Part shown: one piece after another, positions 1 through 7,875 of the stretch
How the letters are laid out: the number at the start of each line of letters is the position of its first letter
Numbering within the stretch: position 1 is the first letter of the stretch
Assembly (NCBI RefSeq): GCF_009690905.1
Contig: NZ_VOSW01000045.1
Span: forward strand, 1 to 64,000
Reading direction: 5' to 3'
Origin: Paraburkholderia madseniana
GTDB taxonomy: Bacteria; Pseudomonadota; Gammaproteobacteria; Burkholderiales; Burkholderiaceae
Length of the DNA: 64,000 nt
Program-made: the position numbers and the translations under genes
The notes under the pieces: generated by a model
Seen by the model: only the letters and a program-made list of their open reading frames with translations
Database searches by the model: none
What the model was told of the DNA's origin: nothing

Positions 1-53
1 ATCACGCATACCGGTGCCTGCTGCTCGAAACGCTTCATCACCTCGTCAAACAT
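1..53 (-). pseudogene. possible N-terminal fragment of an IS4-type transposase
   Basis: Read leftwards from an ATG at 53, the frame stays open to the window edge and encodes MFDEVMKRFEQQAPVCV. The pattern 'F.EVM.RFE..AP..VM' resembles the N-terminus of IS4-family transposases as I recall them. An in-frame TAA lies about ten codons upstream of this ATG, so the normal leader of such a protein is missing or the gene begins here. Only 17 codons are visible, so this is a weak call. It could equally be any other protein. Confidence 0.3.
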
Positions 54-354
54 CCCTTCGTACCCGTCGTCCTTGAACAGGTCGCCAGGTTACCAGGTTT
101 GCCGCGCAAAGACCTTGAAAGGGCTGGCCGTAAAACCCTGGCCGCGGCGCAATTGCGTAACAGCATCGTGCCGCGGTTACCGGAGCGTTCGACTTTACGT
201 TGATGCAAGGCGTTGTCCGTGTTCCGGCACGGAACAGTTTTATTTCCCTTGTTATGTAAGTCGATTACTGAAACGGCAGCCTATGCCGCTCCGTGTCCGA
301 TAGCAAAATAAACGGTATATACTGTTTATACGGTTATCAACACGGAGAGACCAC
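54..354. other. intergenic region with a possible promoter
   Basis: No convincing gene. A TATACT hexamer at 318-323 could be the -10 element for the gene starting at 355. It sits in an inverted repeat, GTATA (315-319) and TATAC (327-331), that could be an operator. I see no good -35 element. The rest shows nothing recognisable. Confidence 0.4.
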
Positions 355-1065
355 ATGACAACACCCGTTACGAAAGAGCACACCAAGAAGGCGTTCCACT
401 TCCCCAAGAGTTCGTCCAAGCACGCAGTAGATGGCGCCGAGCCGGTAGTCGCGGCGGACCAGCCGGCGGAAGCGGCACCTGCCGTCGAAAAGGCGTCCAA
501 AGCGAAGCGCGCGGCCGCCGCGGAAGCAACGCCGGTCGTCAAGAAAGCCGCTAAAAAAGTGAAGCGCGCGGCGACTGCGGAAGCGAAGGCCGCCGTCAAG
601 AAACCAGCCAAAGCGAAGCGCTCGGCAACAGCGGAAGCGGCCCCTGTCGTCAAAAAGGCAGCTAAAGCGAAGCCCTCGGCAGCGGCGGAAGCAAAGCCTG
701 TCGTCGAGAAAGCAGCCAAAGCCAAGCCCGCGGCCACTACCGAAGCGGCGCAAACCACCAAGAAAGCAGCCAAGCCGAAGCGTTCCGCAACTGCGGAAGC
801 CGCGCCTGCCAGCGCTCCGGAAGCCAGGAAAGCCAAGCAGCCGAAGAAAGAGAAAGTCGTGCGCGACAGCTTCACGATGCCGAAATCGGACTACGACATG
901 ATCGCGTCTCTCAAGCAAAAGTGTCTCGACGCCGGCGTGCCGGTGAAGAAGAGCGAGCTGTTGCGAGCAGGCCTGATGATGCTGGAATCGGCTGCGCCGC
1001 AGCGCCTGCTGGCCGCGGTGTCGTCGCTCGAGACGGTGAAGACGGGGCGTCCCGCGAAGGGCTAA
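355..1065 (+). CDS. Lys/Ala-rich repeat protein with a C-terminal DNA-binding-like domain
   Basis: 236 residues, preceded by a GGAGAG ribosome-binding site five bases before the ATG. Residues 48-155 are about six copies of an 18-residue Lys/Ala repeat of the form AK.KR.A.AEA.PVVKKA, like the tails of bacterial histone-H1-like proteins. Residues 165-236 form a compact domain (DSFTMPKSDYDMI..LK..CLDAGV..KKSELLRAGL) whose strand-helix-helix pattern suggests a ribbon-helix-helix DNA-binding fold. I infer a nucleoid-associated or DNA-compacting role. I do not recognise a named gene. Its nearest analogue in this window is the HU-like protein at 60579-61031, which has the domains in the opposite style (short Lys/Ala tail first, HU domain second). 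Confidence 0.8.
   Translation: MTTPVTKEHTKKAFHFPKSSSKHAVDGAEPVVAADQPAEAAPAVEKASKAKRAAAAEATPVVKKAAKKVKRAATAEAKAAVKKPAKAKRSATAEAAPVVKKAAKAKPSAAAEAKPVVEKAAKAKPAATTEAAQTTKKAAKPKRSATAEAAPASAPEARKAKQPKKEKVVRDSFTMPKSDYDMIASLKQKCLDAGVPVKKSELLRAGLMMLESAAPQRLLAAVSSLETVKTGRPAKG
496..819 (+). repeat. tandem 54-bp coding repeats (18-residue Lys/Ala units)
   Basis: About six degenerate in-frame units of 18 codons, each containing an AK.KR segment, an AEA segment and a VVKKA-like segment. Copies differ at many positions, so expansion is old or under selection only for composition. Copy number could vary between strains by in-frame recombination. Confidence 0.7.
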
Positions 1066-1330
1066 ACCCGGCATCGTGGTGCGATGCAAGGTTTGGAGGA
1101 AGGCGTGCCCGCCCGGGCGGTGTCGGACTGCAGCGCATCCGGCTGCAAGTTCTCGAGCCGCCGGGGCGGGTACGAAGCATCATCATGACATCGCCATATT
1201 GCTGGCAGGTGACGGACAAATTACGTCGAACCGCCAGCCGCTTCCCAACGAATCCGCCTGGCACGTTGTGCCGCTTCCGTTTTTGCAGAGCAGGTTTCCA
1301 GAACCTGACAGGCGAGCTTCGCCAGCCTCC

Positions 1331-3811
1331 TCAGCTCCCCACCGGCGAAGCCAGATAATTCCAGTCGTGCAGGAAAATCTGCTCGAAATAGGCGGCGGCA
1401 TCGGCGCTATGAATGATCAGCCCCGCATCGCGATTGCGCAGCGTGCCGTCCGCCGACCAGTTCTGACTGCTGACCATGACGACATTTCCGTCGACCACGA
1501 TTCCTTTGTTGTGAACGTTCGCCTGCCGGCGCAGTACCGACGACGGCACGCCCGCCGCGACCAGCTTTTCGACCCATGCGTCGTTCTGGAACTGACTGGT
1601 GATGAGACGCACGTCGAGTTTGCGGTCGATGAGCGCCTTCACCGCCGTAATCAACGCGTCATGTTGTGCATCGTCCGGGCGTCCGCTCGGATGGATATAT
1701 TGCGTCTGCATGTAGAAGCGCTGCTGGGTGGACTCGATGAGCGCCTGGACATGCGGCTGATAGTTATCGGGCGTCAGTAGCGGCTGGATTTGTACGGTAT
1801 CGCTCAAAGTCCTGGGCGCGAAGAACTGGCGCGGGGCTTTGCCGGCTGCAAACGCTTCGATCGGAACGTCGAGAGCGGCGGTCCCGGCTCCCGGAATATC
1901 CATCCCCATTGCCTTGGCTTGAGTTATCGCGTCGCGAGAGACCGCATAGTCGTTCTGCAGGAACGAGCGAAACGTGCTCGCCAACGCCTTGCTCGTGACA
2001 ATCACATGCCAGTCCCGATCGCTCTTCTCGGCAAGCTTGCGCGCGGCAGCCACGTCCGAGAGATCGATCTCCGGCTGGTTGCTGTTGTTCCAGTTGCCCG
2101 AAGAGAGCCAGAAGGTATCGTCTTCGCGCACGGCGACCTTGATGTGATACGCGTTCGGATAGATCCGGACAGGGGCTTTCGGGTCGGCATTGGTGAGCGC
2201 CCAGGTGCCGGCGAAGCGCTCGCCGAGCGCGGTCGAGAGATCGGCTTGGGTTTGCTCGTCGGTCTGGTCGGCCGTGGGATTCTTCGCGGGATGGTCGAGC
2301 GTAAGCGTCAGCTTCTGGCCTCCGGAAAACGCGGACTCGACTGCGGTGAGAATGTGCTCGGAGGTGAAGTCGTACATTCCCACCACCAGTTCTTCGCGAA
2401 CGCCGGCGATGAAATTCGATAGCTCCGCCCATCCGGCATCGGGACTCACGTGCAGTACCAGAGAGACCTGTTCCGTCACCGCATCGAGACTCGCGCCGGG
2501 CGCCGGTGTGTACGGAATCTCCTCTTTGCGCGCACGGGCAGCGAGGAACATCTGGAGCGGCGCAGGCGGACTCGCGAGTACGTTGCCTTGTCTATCGAAA
2601 AACACCTGGTCCGCGAAATCGGGCTGCCGCAGTTCATGGCGAGCTTCAGCCAGTGCGCAATATCGCGAGGGGTCTAGCGCCTGCATCGATTCCATGGCGT
2701 CGGCAGCGCGTACATCGACGGGTACGCCGTCGATCTGCTTCGGCAGCGCCGCTTGCAGTGCTGTGAGCCTGTCCGCCACCACGGTGACGACAATGGCACG
2801 CATGACAGCGCGTCCAGGCGCCGGCCATTGCAAGCCGCTACGCACGGAGAGCACGCCCTCTTGCCGGAACGACTCGGCGTGCGTGTCGAGCATGGTCCGG
2901 ATATCGATCGCCGGGGTTTCCCGTGCTGAACCGGTGGTGTCGGCAGAGTCCGTCTTGAGGCGGGCGAGCGCCGCCGAGAAAAGGGCAGCGCCGGTTGGCA
3001 ACGCACTGGCGAATATCATGCGGCGCGCGTCTCGCCGTTCCACCGCCGGCGCGCTGGCCTTCAATTGCGAGAGCGGCTGAGGCAACTGCGTGAGGCTGTC
3101 GACGAAGCTGCGCAGCGACCGTCCGCCCGTCAGCGATCCGCCACCGGGTTGCCCGGATGCGAGATCGATAATTTCGGGTGCGCCGAAATGCCTGACCTGC
3201 TGCAACTTGTTGTTCTGCGGGTTGAACCAGGTGAGGTAGCCATTAGGCAGCACCTGACGGGGCCGAGTGATCTTGCCACTGAAACTGTAGCGTGCGCCAG
3301 ACGTGCCGGCAGGGTCGAAATAGTTAGGCGTGTAGAAGTCCGAGACCAGCACGTCGTCGATCAGATAGGCGCAGGTTGCGTCTTCGGGCGGATCGCATAT
3401 CTCGACCAGATATTCGACTTTGCCGTCACCGTCCTGCACTTCGTTGTCGACGATCGTCACCGCATTGGCCGCGGTGAGGCGGTTGCCGCCCGGATCGACC
3501 AGCATTTCGAGTATCTCGTGACTCGCCGACAGCGACCATGTATTGCCGGCCAGGACAACCGCGAACGGCTGGTTGTGCTCGGTCAGGTGAAAACCGGCGG
3601 CCCCCGCTTGAACTTCGTCCACCACGTAAACCGGCCAGACGCCTGGGTCGAGATGGTCGATGGACTCGAGCGCGACGACGGTGCCCGACACGTTCCAGAT
3701 CGGGGCGAGATCGCGGCTGAGCTGCAGGTTGAGTGCCTGCGCGACACGGACGACATCGGTGTAAGGTACGGCGGCGGATTGCGACACGATTCCAACGCGG
3801 GCGGTCAACAT
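1331..3811 (-). CDS. dual phospholipase D-like protein with metalloprotease-like N-terminus
   Basis: 826 residues. AGGAG lies seven bases before the ATG. The C-terminal half carries two phospholipase D motifs. The second is canonical HxKx4D (H767, K769, D774, followed by SSQNW). The first is weaker (H556, K558, then E563/D564, followed by SSGNWNNSN). The pair should form one PLD active site acting on phosphodiester bonds of lipids or nucleic acids. The N-terminal 200 residues contain SASHEILEMLVDP (H98, E99, E102, D106). This matches the SHE..E...DP signature of secreted zinc-protease-like proteins. There is no classical signal peptide at this start. The substrate is unknown. The gene stands alone and is divergent from tetR. 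I am fairly sure of the PLD part and only moderately sure of the N-terminal domain. Confidence 0.8.
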   Translation of the reverse strand: MLTARVGIVSQSAAVPYTDVVRVAQALNLQLSRDLAPIWNVSGTVVALESIDHLDPGVWPVYVVDEVQAGAAGFHLTEHNQPFAVVLAGNTWSLSASHEILEMLVDPGGNRLTAANAVTIVDNEVQDGDGKVEYLVEICDPPEDATCAYLIDDVLVSDFYTPNYFDPAGTSGARYSFSGKITRPRQVLPNGYLTWFNPQNNKLQQVRHFGAPEIIDLASGQPGGGSLTGGRSLRSFVDSLTQLPQPLSQLKASAPAVERRDARRMIFASALPTGAALFSAALARLKTDSADTTGSARETPAIDIRTMLDTHAESFRQEGVLSVRSGLQWPAPGRAVMRAIVVTVVADRLTALQAALPKQIDGVPVDVRAADAMESMQALDPSRYCALAEARHELRQPDFADQVFFDRQGNVLASPPAPLQMFLAARARKEEIPYTPAPGASLDAVTEQVSLVLHVSPDAGWAELSNFIAGVREELVVGMYDFTSEHILTAVESAFSGGQKLTLTLDHPAKNPTADQTDEQTQADLSTALGERFAGTWALTNADPKAPVRIYPNAYHIKVAVREDDTFWLSSGNWNNSNQPEIDLSDVAAARKLAEKSDRDWHVIVTSKALASTFRSFLQNDYAVSRDAITQAKAMGMDIPGAGTAALDVPIEAFAAGKAPRQFFAPRTLSDTVQIQPLLTPDNYQPHVQALIESTQQRFYMQTQYIHPSGRPDDAQHDALITAVKALIDRKLDVRLITSQFQNDAWVEKLVAAGVPSSVLRRQANVHNKGIVVDGNVVMVSSQNWSADGTLRNRDAGLIIHSADAAAYFEQIFLHDWNYLASPVGS

Positions 3812-3934
3812 GGCATGTCTCCTGGGTGAGGACGGAACAGCTCATGCTCAGGGTGACGCGTTGTTATGGCGTGGGCATGACAGCAGTGTGTCCGTCCCGC
3901 AAAGCGGCCACGATCGAGTCGCCAGAATGCGCTC

Positions 3935-3963
3935 TAGACGACTGGTCTAATTGAGGCCATAAT
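3935..3963 (+). promoter_or_regulatory. tetR promoter with overlapping palindromic operator
   Basis: TAGACGACTGGTCTA at 3935-3949 has perfect 5-bp arms around a 5-bp centre. Its left part reads as a -35 hexamer (TAGACG, 3935-3940). Seventeen bases later comes CATAAT (3958-3963) as the -10 element. Transcription would start within a few bases of the tetR ATG at 3973, where no Shine-Dalgarno is visible, so the message may be leaderless. The palindrome resembles the TAGAC...GTCTA boxes of NemR-type TetR regulators, which fits autorepression. Confidence 0.6.
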
Positions 3964-3972
3964 CCGCTTCCT

Positions 3973-4563
3973 ATGAGAGCTAGCCATCCCCACATTCGCC
4001 GGCACATCCTCGACGCCGGGCGCGCGCTGATCGCACGCAAGGGCTTTGTCGCGGTCGGGCTGAACGAGATTCTGACGACCGCCGAGATCCCGAAGGGCTC
4101 GTTCTATCACTACTTCGGCTCGAAGGAATCGTTCGGCAGCGAGTTGCTGCAGCAATACGTTGCCGACTACGCGGCGCGTCTCGACGAGCTGTTCGGTCGG
4201 CCCGGTGTCAACGGCCGGGACAAGCTGCTGAGCTATTGGGCTGCCTGGCAGCAGGAGCAACTCGATCAGGACGGCGACGAAAAATGTCTGGTGGTGAAGC
4301 TGAGCGCGGAAGTCGGCGACCTGTCCGACGAGATGCGCGTGGTGCTGCGCGACGGCGTCGACCGGTTGATGGTGCGTCTTGCTTCTGTGATCGAAGAAGG
4401 CCAGGCAGACGGCTCGCTTTCGCCGGAGATCCGGGCTCGGGAGGCGGCCGAACTCCTGTACCACATGTGGCTCGGCGCGGCGCTCATCACCAAGCTGCGA
4501 CAGGATGGAAGCGCGATGGCGCAAGCCATGGCGGTCACACAGAGCGTCCTGCGCGCGGCATGA
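3973..4563 (+). CDS. TetR/AcrR-family transcriptional regulator (NemR/AcuR-like)
   Basis: 196 residues. Residues 8-55 form the TetR helix-turn-helix (RRHILDAGRALIARKGF..VGLNEILTTAEIPKGSFYHYFGSKE), with the typical GSFYHYF recognition helix. The remainder is a helical ligand-binding domain ending in LWLGAALITKLRQDGSAM, as in AcuR/NemR-type regulators of reactive carbonyl or quinone metabolism. The gene lies 152 bp upstream of an oxidoreductase on the same strand and is divergent from the PLD gene. A palindrome overlapping its own promoter suggests autoregulation. The inducer is inferred to be an electrophile; nothing in the sequence proves this. Confidence 0.9.
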   Translation: MRASHPHIRRHILDAGRALIARKGFVAVGLNEILTTAEIPKGSFYHYFGSKESFGSELLQQYVADYAARLDELFGRPGVNGRDKLLSYWAAWQQEQLDQDGDEKCLVVKLSAEVGDLSDEMRVVLRDGVDRLMVRLASVIEEGQADGSLSPEIRAREAAELLYHMWLGAALITKLRQDGSAMAQAMAVTQSVLRAA

Positions 4564-4715
4564 CATGGCTGCGGCTGAGGTCTTGGTACTGATGAGACTC
4601 GTCGAACAGAAGCACTCAGAAAACCATTTGCTGAAGCACCCAGAGAAGCACTCGCAGAACCCCTCACTCCGCGCAGAACGGAGTCCTCATCGTTGCACAT
4701 TTCAGGAGACAGACT

Positions 4716-5693
4716 GTGCGTAGCGTTATCTATTCCTCTTTCGGCAATCCCGCCGACGTGCTGCAGGTCGCGGAACGTCCTACGCCGAATCCCGGCGCGG
4801 GGCAGGTGCGCATCAAATCGACCTTGTCGCCGATTCACAATCACGACCTCTGGACGATTCGCGGTCAATACGGCTACAAGCCGAAACTGCCGGCCGTGGG
4901 TGGCACTGAAGTTGCCGGCGTGATCGACGCGATCGGCGAAGGTGTCGAACACCTGAAGCCCGGTCAACGCGTAGTGGTGGCCGGCATCTACGAGGGCTGG
5001 GCCGATTGCGTTCTGGCGCCGGCGGCAGTGGTGGTCCCGCTGCCCGACGCGATCAGCGACGAAACAGGTTGCCAACTGATCGCCATGCCGTTGAGCGCGG
5101 TCATGTTGCTCGAATATCTGCACCTCGAACCCGGTCAGTGGTTCATCCAGAACACGGCGAACGGTGCGGTCGGCAAGACTCTGGCGATGCTGGCCAACGC
5201 GCGCGGCATCAATGGGGTCAATCTGGTCCGGCGCGAGGCGGGCATTGCGGAATTGGCCGAGGTCGGCATCGGCAATGCAGTGTCGACCGAAAGCGACGGC
5301 TGGAAGAAGCGGGTTCGCGACATCGTCGGCGATGCACCGATTATGGCGGGTGTCGATTCCGTGGGAGGCGACGCCAGCGGTGACATCTTCGGTCTGCTTG
5401 GCGAAAACGGCACCCTGGTGTCGTTCGGCGCGATGTCCAATGAGCCGATGCGCCTCAGCTCCGGCGATGCGATCTTCAAGCAGGCGACCGTCAAGGGTTT
5501 CTGGGCGAGCAAGATTTTCGAGGTCACTTCGGGCGCGGATAAAGCGCGAATGATCGGCGAATTGCTAAGGCTCGCCGCGTCGGGCGAGTTGAAGCTGCCG
5601 GTCGAAGCCGTCTTCGATGTCGAGGACGTGGCGCAAGCGGCAGCGGTGAGCGGGAAGAGCGCGCGCAAGGGCAAGGTGCTGTTGCGGTTCTAA
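4716..5693 (+). CDS. MDR-family NAD(P)-dependent oxidoreductase (quinone reductase/MECR-like)
   Basis: 325 residues with a GTG start, AGGAG seven bases upstream. An N-terminal GroES-like fold (GQVRIKSTLSPIHNHDLWTIRG, then GTEVAGVIDAIGEGVEHLKPGQRVVV) is followed by a Rossmann domain (QNTANGAVGKTLAMLANARGI). The cysteine/histidine ligands of zinc-dependent alcohol dehydrogenases are missing, placing it with zinc-independent quinone oxidoreductases or trans-2-enoyl reductases. It probably reduces quinones or enoyl/enal compounds with NAD(P)H in the cytoplasm. Position after the tetR gene suggests co-regulation. The exact substrate cannot be told from sequence. Confidence 0.88.
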   Translation: MRSVIYSSFGNPADVLQVAERPTPNPGAGQVRIKSTLSPIHNHDLWTIRGQYGYKPKLPAVGGTEVAGVIDAIGEGVEHLKPGQRVVVAGIYEGWADCVLAPAAVVVPLPDAISDETGCQLIAMPLSAVMLLEYLHLEPGQWFIQNTANGAVGKTLAMLANARGINGVNLVRREAGIAELAEVGIGNAVSTESDGWKKRVRDIVGDAPIMAGVDSVGGDASGDIFGLLGENGTLVSFGAMSNEPMRLSSGDAIFKQATVKGFWASKIFEVTSGADKARMIGELLRLAASGELKLPVEAVFDVEDVAQAAAVSGKSARKGKVLLRF

Positions 5694-5710
5694 CGAGCGA
5701 AGGCGTGTCG

Positions 5711-5740
5711 CTGCATCGCGCACAAGTGTGCGCCGTGCAG
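5711..5740. terminator. hairpin between convergent genes
   Basis: Stem CTGCA / TGCAG outside and GCGCAC / GTGCGC inside, separated by a 2x2 internal loop and closed by AAGT. There is no T-run on either side, so it is a terminator-like hairpin rather than a classical intrinsic terminator. Confidence 0.45.
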
Positions 5741-5756
5741 TGTCACGCTGATGCCA

Positions 5757-6098
5757 TCAATCGATGCAGTGACGTCCCTGCAGTTCCACATGCAACTGGA
5801 CGAGCCACGCACGCGCGCAATATGCGTCGATCGATGCCTGGTCGGCGGGCTCGTCGAGCAATCTGACCTGGTGTGCCGCTAAAGCTGCGTCGAACGCGCG
5901 GCGTGCGGCCCATCTCAACGAAAGCATGACGACCAGAGTCAGTCCGATCGTGGCCACGTGGTAGGGCAGCAAGGGCGCGTTGTCGTCGAACAGGCCGAAC
6001 AGCACTGAAAGGATCAGGCTCGGAATGATGGCGACGCACGTCGAGAGGCAAAAGAGCACGGCGTTTGCGCGCAGTGCGGTTGCATTGGTGAGTTTCAT
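5757..6098 (-). CDS. small membrane protein of unknown function
   Basis: 113 residues. Two hydrophobic helices (about residues 13-38, VLFCLSTCVAIIPSLILSVLFGLF, and 46-62, VATIGLTLVVMLSLRW) are followed by a charged cytoplasmic tail of about 50 residues. A GGGA stretch lies upstream of the ATG at modest spacing. I do not recognise the family. It is divergent from the mipA gene. The shared intergenic region holds two oppositely oriented GTAAGT direct-repeat boxes, so it may belong to the same two-component regulon. Confidence 0.65.
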   Translation of the reverse strand: MKLTNATALRANAVLFCLSTCVAIIPSLILSVLFGLFDDNAPLLPYHVATIGLTLVVMLSLRWAARRAFDAALAAHQVRLLDEPADQASIDAYCARAWLVQLHVELQGRHCID

Positions 6099-6147
6099 CG
6101 AGTGAGATCCCGCGATCGGATAGCGGTCTCGATGCTGAACTCGCGTG

Positions 6148-6164
6148 ACTTACCTGATACTTAC
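6148..6164 (-). promoter_or_regulatory. candidate response-regulator box facing the small membrane protein gene
   Basis: ACTTAC occurs twice (6148-6153 and 6159-6164) with an 11-bp period, i.e. GTAAGT-N5-GTAAGT on the minus strand. An 11-bp period is usual for OmpR/PhoB-type dimers. It mirrors the box at 6254-6270. Confidence 0.5.
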
Positions 6165-6253
6165 GGCCGGCGGGCCTTGCCGAGGCATCTGCTGCCGCGA
6201 TCGTTCCCTATCCCGTGCGCTGTGCCCCAATACGCCTGTTCCCGCCGTTTCGA

Positions 6254-6270
6254 GTAAGTAACGAGTAAGT
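6254..6270 (+). promoter_or_regulatory. candidate response-regulator box upstream of mipA
   Basis: GTAAGT occurs twice (6254-6259 and 6265-6270) with an 11-bp period, within CGAGTAAGT copies. TAGAGT at 6281-6286 could be the -10 element, which would put the box over the -35 position as for a class II activator. The likely binder is the OmpR-type regulator encoded at 7159-7854. Confidence 0.5.
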
Positions 6271-6320
6271 CCAGTGGTTCTAGAGTCGATGCTGCCTCAT
6301 CCATCCACTCAGGACTCGAC

Positions 6321-7148
6321 GTGAAAAAAACTCTTCGCCGTGAGCGCAGGTTGTTACTGGCTATCGCATCGTTCGCATCGTTCTGCGCGTATTCGGGCGC
6401 GGCTTTGGCCGACGGCCTGAGCCCTGAACCGCCCACAGCGGACGACACAGGCTTCACCGTGCTGAACAATTCCACGAACGTGACACATTGGGGCCTGGGC
6501 GTGGGCGCGGGCATCGAGCAGGCGCCCTACAAAGGCTATGGCACGAAATTCACGCCGATTCCGCTAATCTCGTTCGACAACAAATGGGTGCATGTCTTCG
6601 GTACGGCTGTCGATCTGAAGATCGGCAAGTGGAGCAACGTGAGCCTCGCCTTGCGTGGACAGTACGCCCTCGGCGACGGCTACAAGGCGTCAGATGCGCC
6701 GATTCTGAACGGTATGCAGAACCGCAACGGTGCGTTCTGGTACGGCCCGGCGCTTGCATGGCACACCGCATACGGCACGCTCTCGGGCGATTTTCTGGAA
6801 GGCGGCAACAAGGGCCAGAAAGCCACGATCGATTTCAGCAAGTCCTTCGAGTACGGGAAATTCGACTTCGAACCGCACGCCGGCGTGGATTGGTTGAGCC
6901 ACAAATATGTCGATTACTATTACGGTGTGCGCTCATCCGAAGTGCGCGCCGGGCGCCCGGAATATACCGGCAAGGCGACCTACGACATCTCGGTCGGGAC
7001 GCGTATCGACTACAAGTTCACGCGCCATCAGATCCTGATCCTCGACGTCGGCGTCGAGCACCTTGGCAGCGGTATTACCGACAGTCCGCTGGTGGGCAAG
7101 CGCTATATTCCGCAAGCCAGGATCGGCTACCTTTACGAATTCAACTGA
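6321..7148 (+). CDS. MipA/OmpV-family outer-membrane protein
   Basis: 275 residues with a GTG start and AGGA six bases upstream. A signal peptide (about residues 1-30, ending in AALA) is followed by an outer-membrane beta-barrel typical of MipA/OmpV: WGLGVGAGIEQAPYKGYGTKFTPIPLISFDNKWVHVFG near the start and a C-terminal RIGYLYEFN ending in an aromatic-rich strand. MipA binds murein synthases in E. coli. Other members are antibiotic- or cation-responsive. The gene lies 10 bp upstream of a response regulator and histidine kinase on the same strand, an arrangement common for this family, so it is probably both member and target of that system. Confidence 0.9.
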   Translation: MKKTLRRERRLLLAIASFASFCAYSGAALADGLSPEPPTADDTGFTVLNNSTNVTHWGLGVGAGIEQAPYKGYGTKFTPIPLISFDNKWVHVFGTAVDLKIGKWSNVSLALRGQYALGDGYKASDAPILNGMQNRNGAFWYGPALAWHTAYGTLSGDFLEGGNKGQKATIDFSKSFEYGKFDFEPHAGVDWLSHKYVDYYYGVRSSEVRAGRPEYTGKATYDISVGTRIDYKFTRHQILILDVGVEHLGSGITDSPLVGKRYIPQARIGYLYEFN

Positions 7149-7158
7149 GCACCAGCGC

Positions 7159-7854
7159 ATGTCGCGTGTCGCACTGATCGAAGACCACGAGCGCCTCGCC
7201 GGCATGATCCGTCAGGCGCTTTCCGCTGCGGGCATCGAGACCGATGTGTTCGGCACCATTTCGGAGGCGCAGTATGGCGTGAGCCGGGCCGACTACGCGA
7301 TGCTCATCATCGATCGCGGTTTGCCGGATGGCGACGGCCTGACTTTTCTGCGGACATTGCGCGCGGCAGGGCAGATGACGCCGTCGCTCATGCTGACGGC
7401 GCGCGACGCGCTGCATGACCGCGTCGACGGACTGGAAAACGGCGCGGACGACTACGTGACCAAGCCCTTCGCGATGAGTGAACTGGTCGCGCGGGTGCGT
7501 ACGCTGATGCGCCGGCCGGTGGCGCTGACGGATCTGGTGATTTCGTTCGGCGACCTCACGGTCGATCCGCAGCAACGCGCCATGCGCTGCGGCGCGCAGT
7601 CTGTTCTGCTGGCGCCTGCCGAGTTGCAGATCGTGCTGTGCCTCGTGAAGGCGGCGGGCGCCACCGTCCGGCACGCGGCGCTCGAACATGCCGCGTGGGG
7701 ACTCGGCGAAGCCGTCACGCCCAATGCGCTCGAAGTTACGCTGCATCGTCTGCGTAAAAAGCTGAGCGCGCTCGGCGCGACGACGCGGCTCGCCAATATT
7801 CGCGGTGCGGGCTTCGCGCTCCAGGTTGCCGCCGGGTCCGCCGGACAGCACTAA
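7159..7854 (+). CDS. OmpR/PhoB-family response regulator
   Basis: 231 residues. The receiver domain carries the acidic pair E8/D9, the phosphoacceptor D52 in IIDRGLPDG, T80 and K102 in YVTKPF. The C-terminal winged helix (about 130-225) ends in ALEVTLHRLRKKLSALG...IRGAGFAL, as in QseB/PmrA/TctD-like regulators. The ATG at 7159 was chosen over an upstream in-frame start because the receiver fold begins at SRVALIEDH. It is followed 21 bp later by a histidine kinase. Probable targets are the GTAAGT-N5-GTAAGT boxes near mipA. Confidence 0.93.
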   Translation: MSRVALIEDHERLAGMIRQALSAAGIETDVFGTISEAQYGVSRADYAMLIIDRGLPDGDGLTFLRTLRAAGQMTPSLMLTARDALHDRVDGLENGADDYVTKPFAMSELVARVRTLMRRPVALTDLVISFGDLTVDPQQRAMRCGAQSVLLAPAELQIVLCLVKAAGATVRHAALEHAAWGLGEAVTPNALEVTLHRLRKKLSALGATTRLANIRGAGFALQVAAGSAGQH

Positions 7855-7875
7855 ATCAACGGCCCATTGCTCACC

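Noticed and set aside
252..1089. Long minus-strand ORFs opposite the Lys/Ala repeat gene
   Set aside because: Repetitive Ala/Leu/Phe/Arg sequence that mirrors the plus-strand repeats; no ribosome-binding site or family features.
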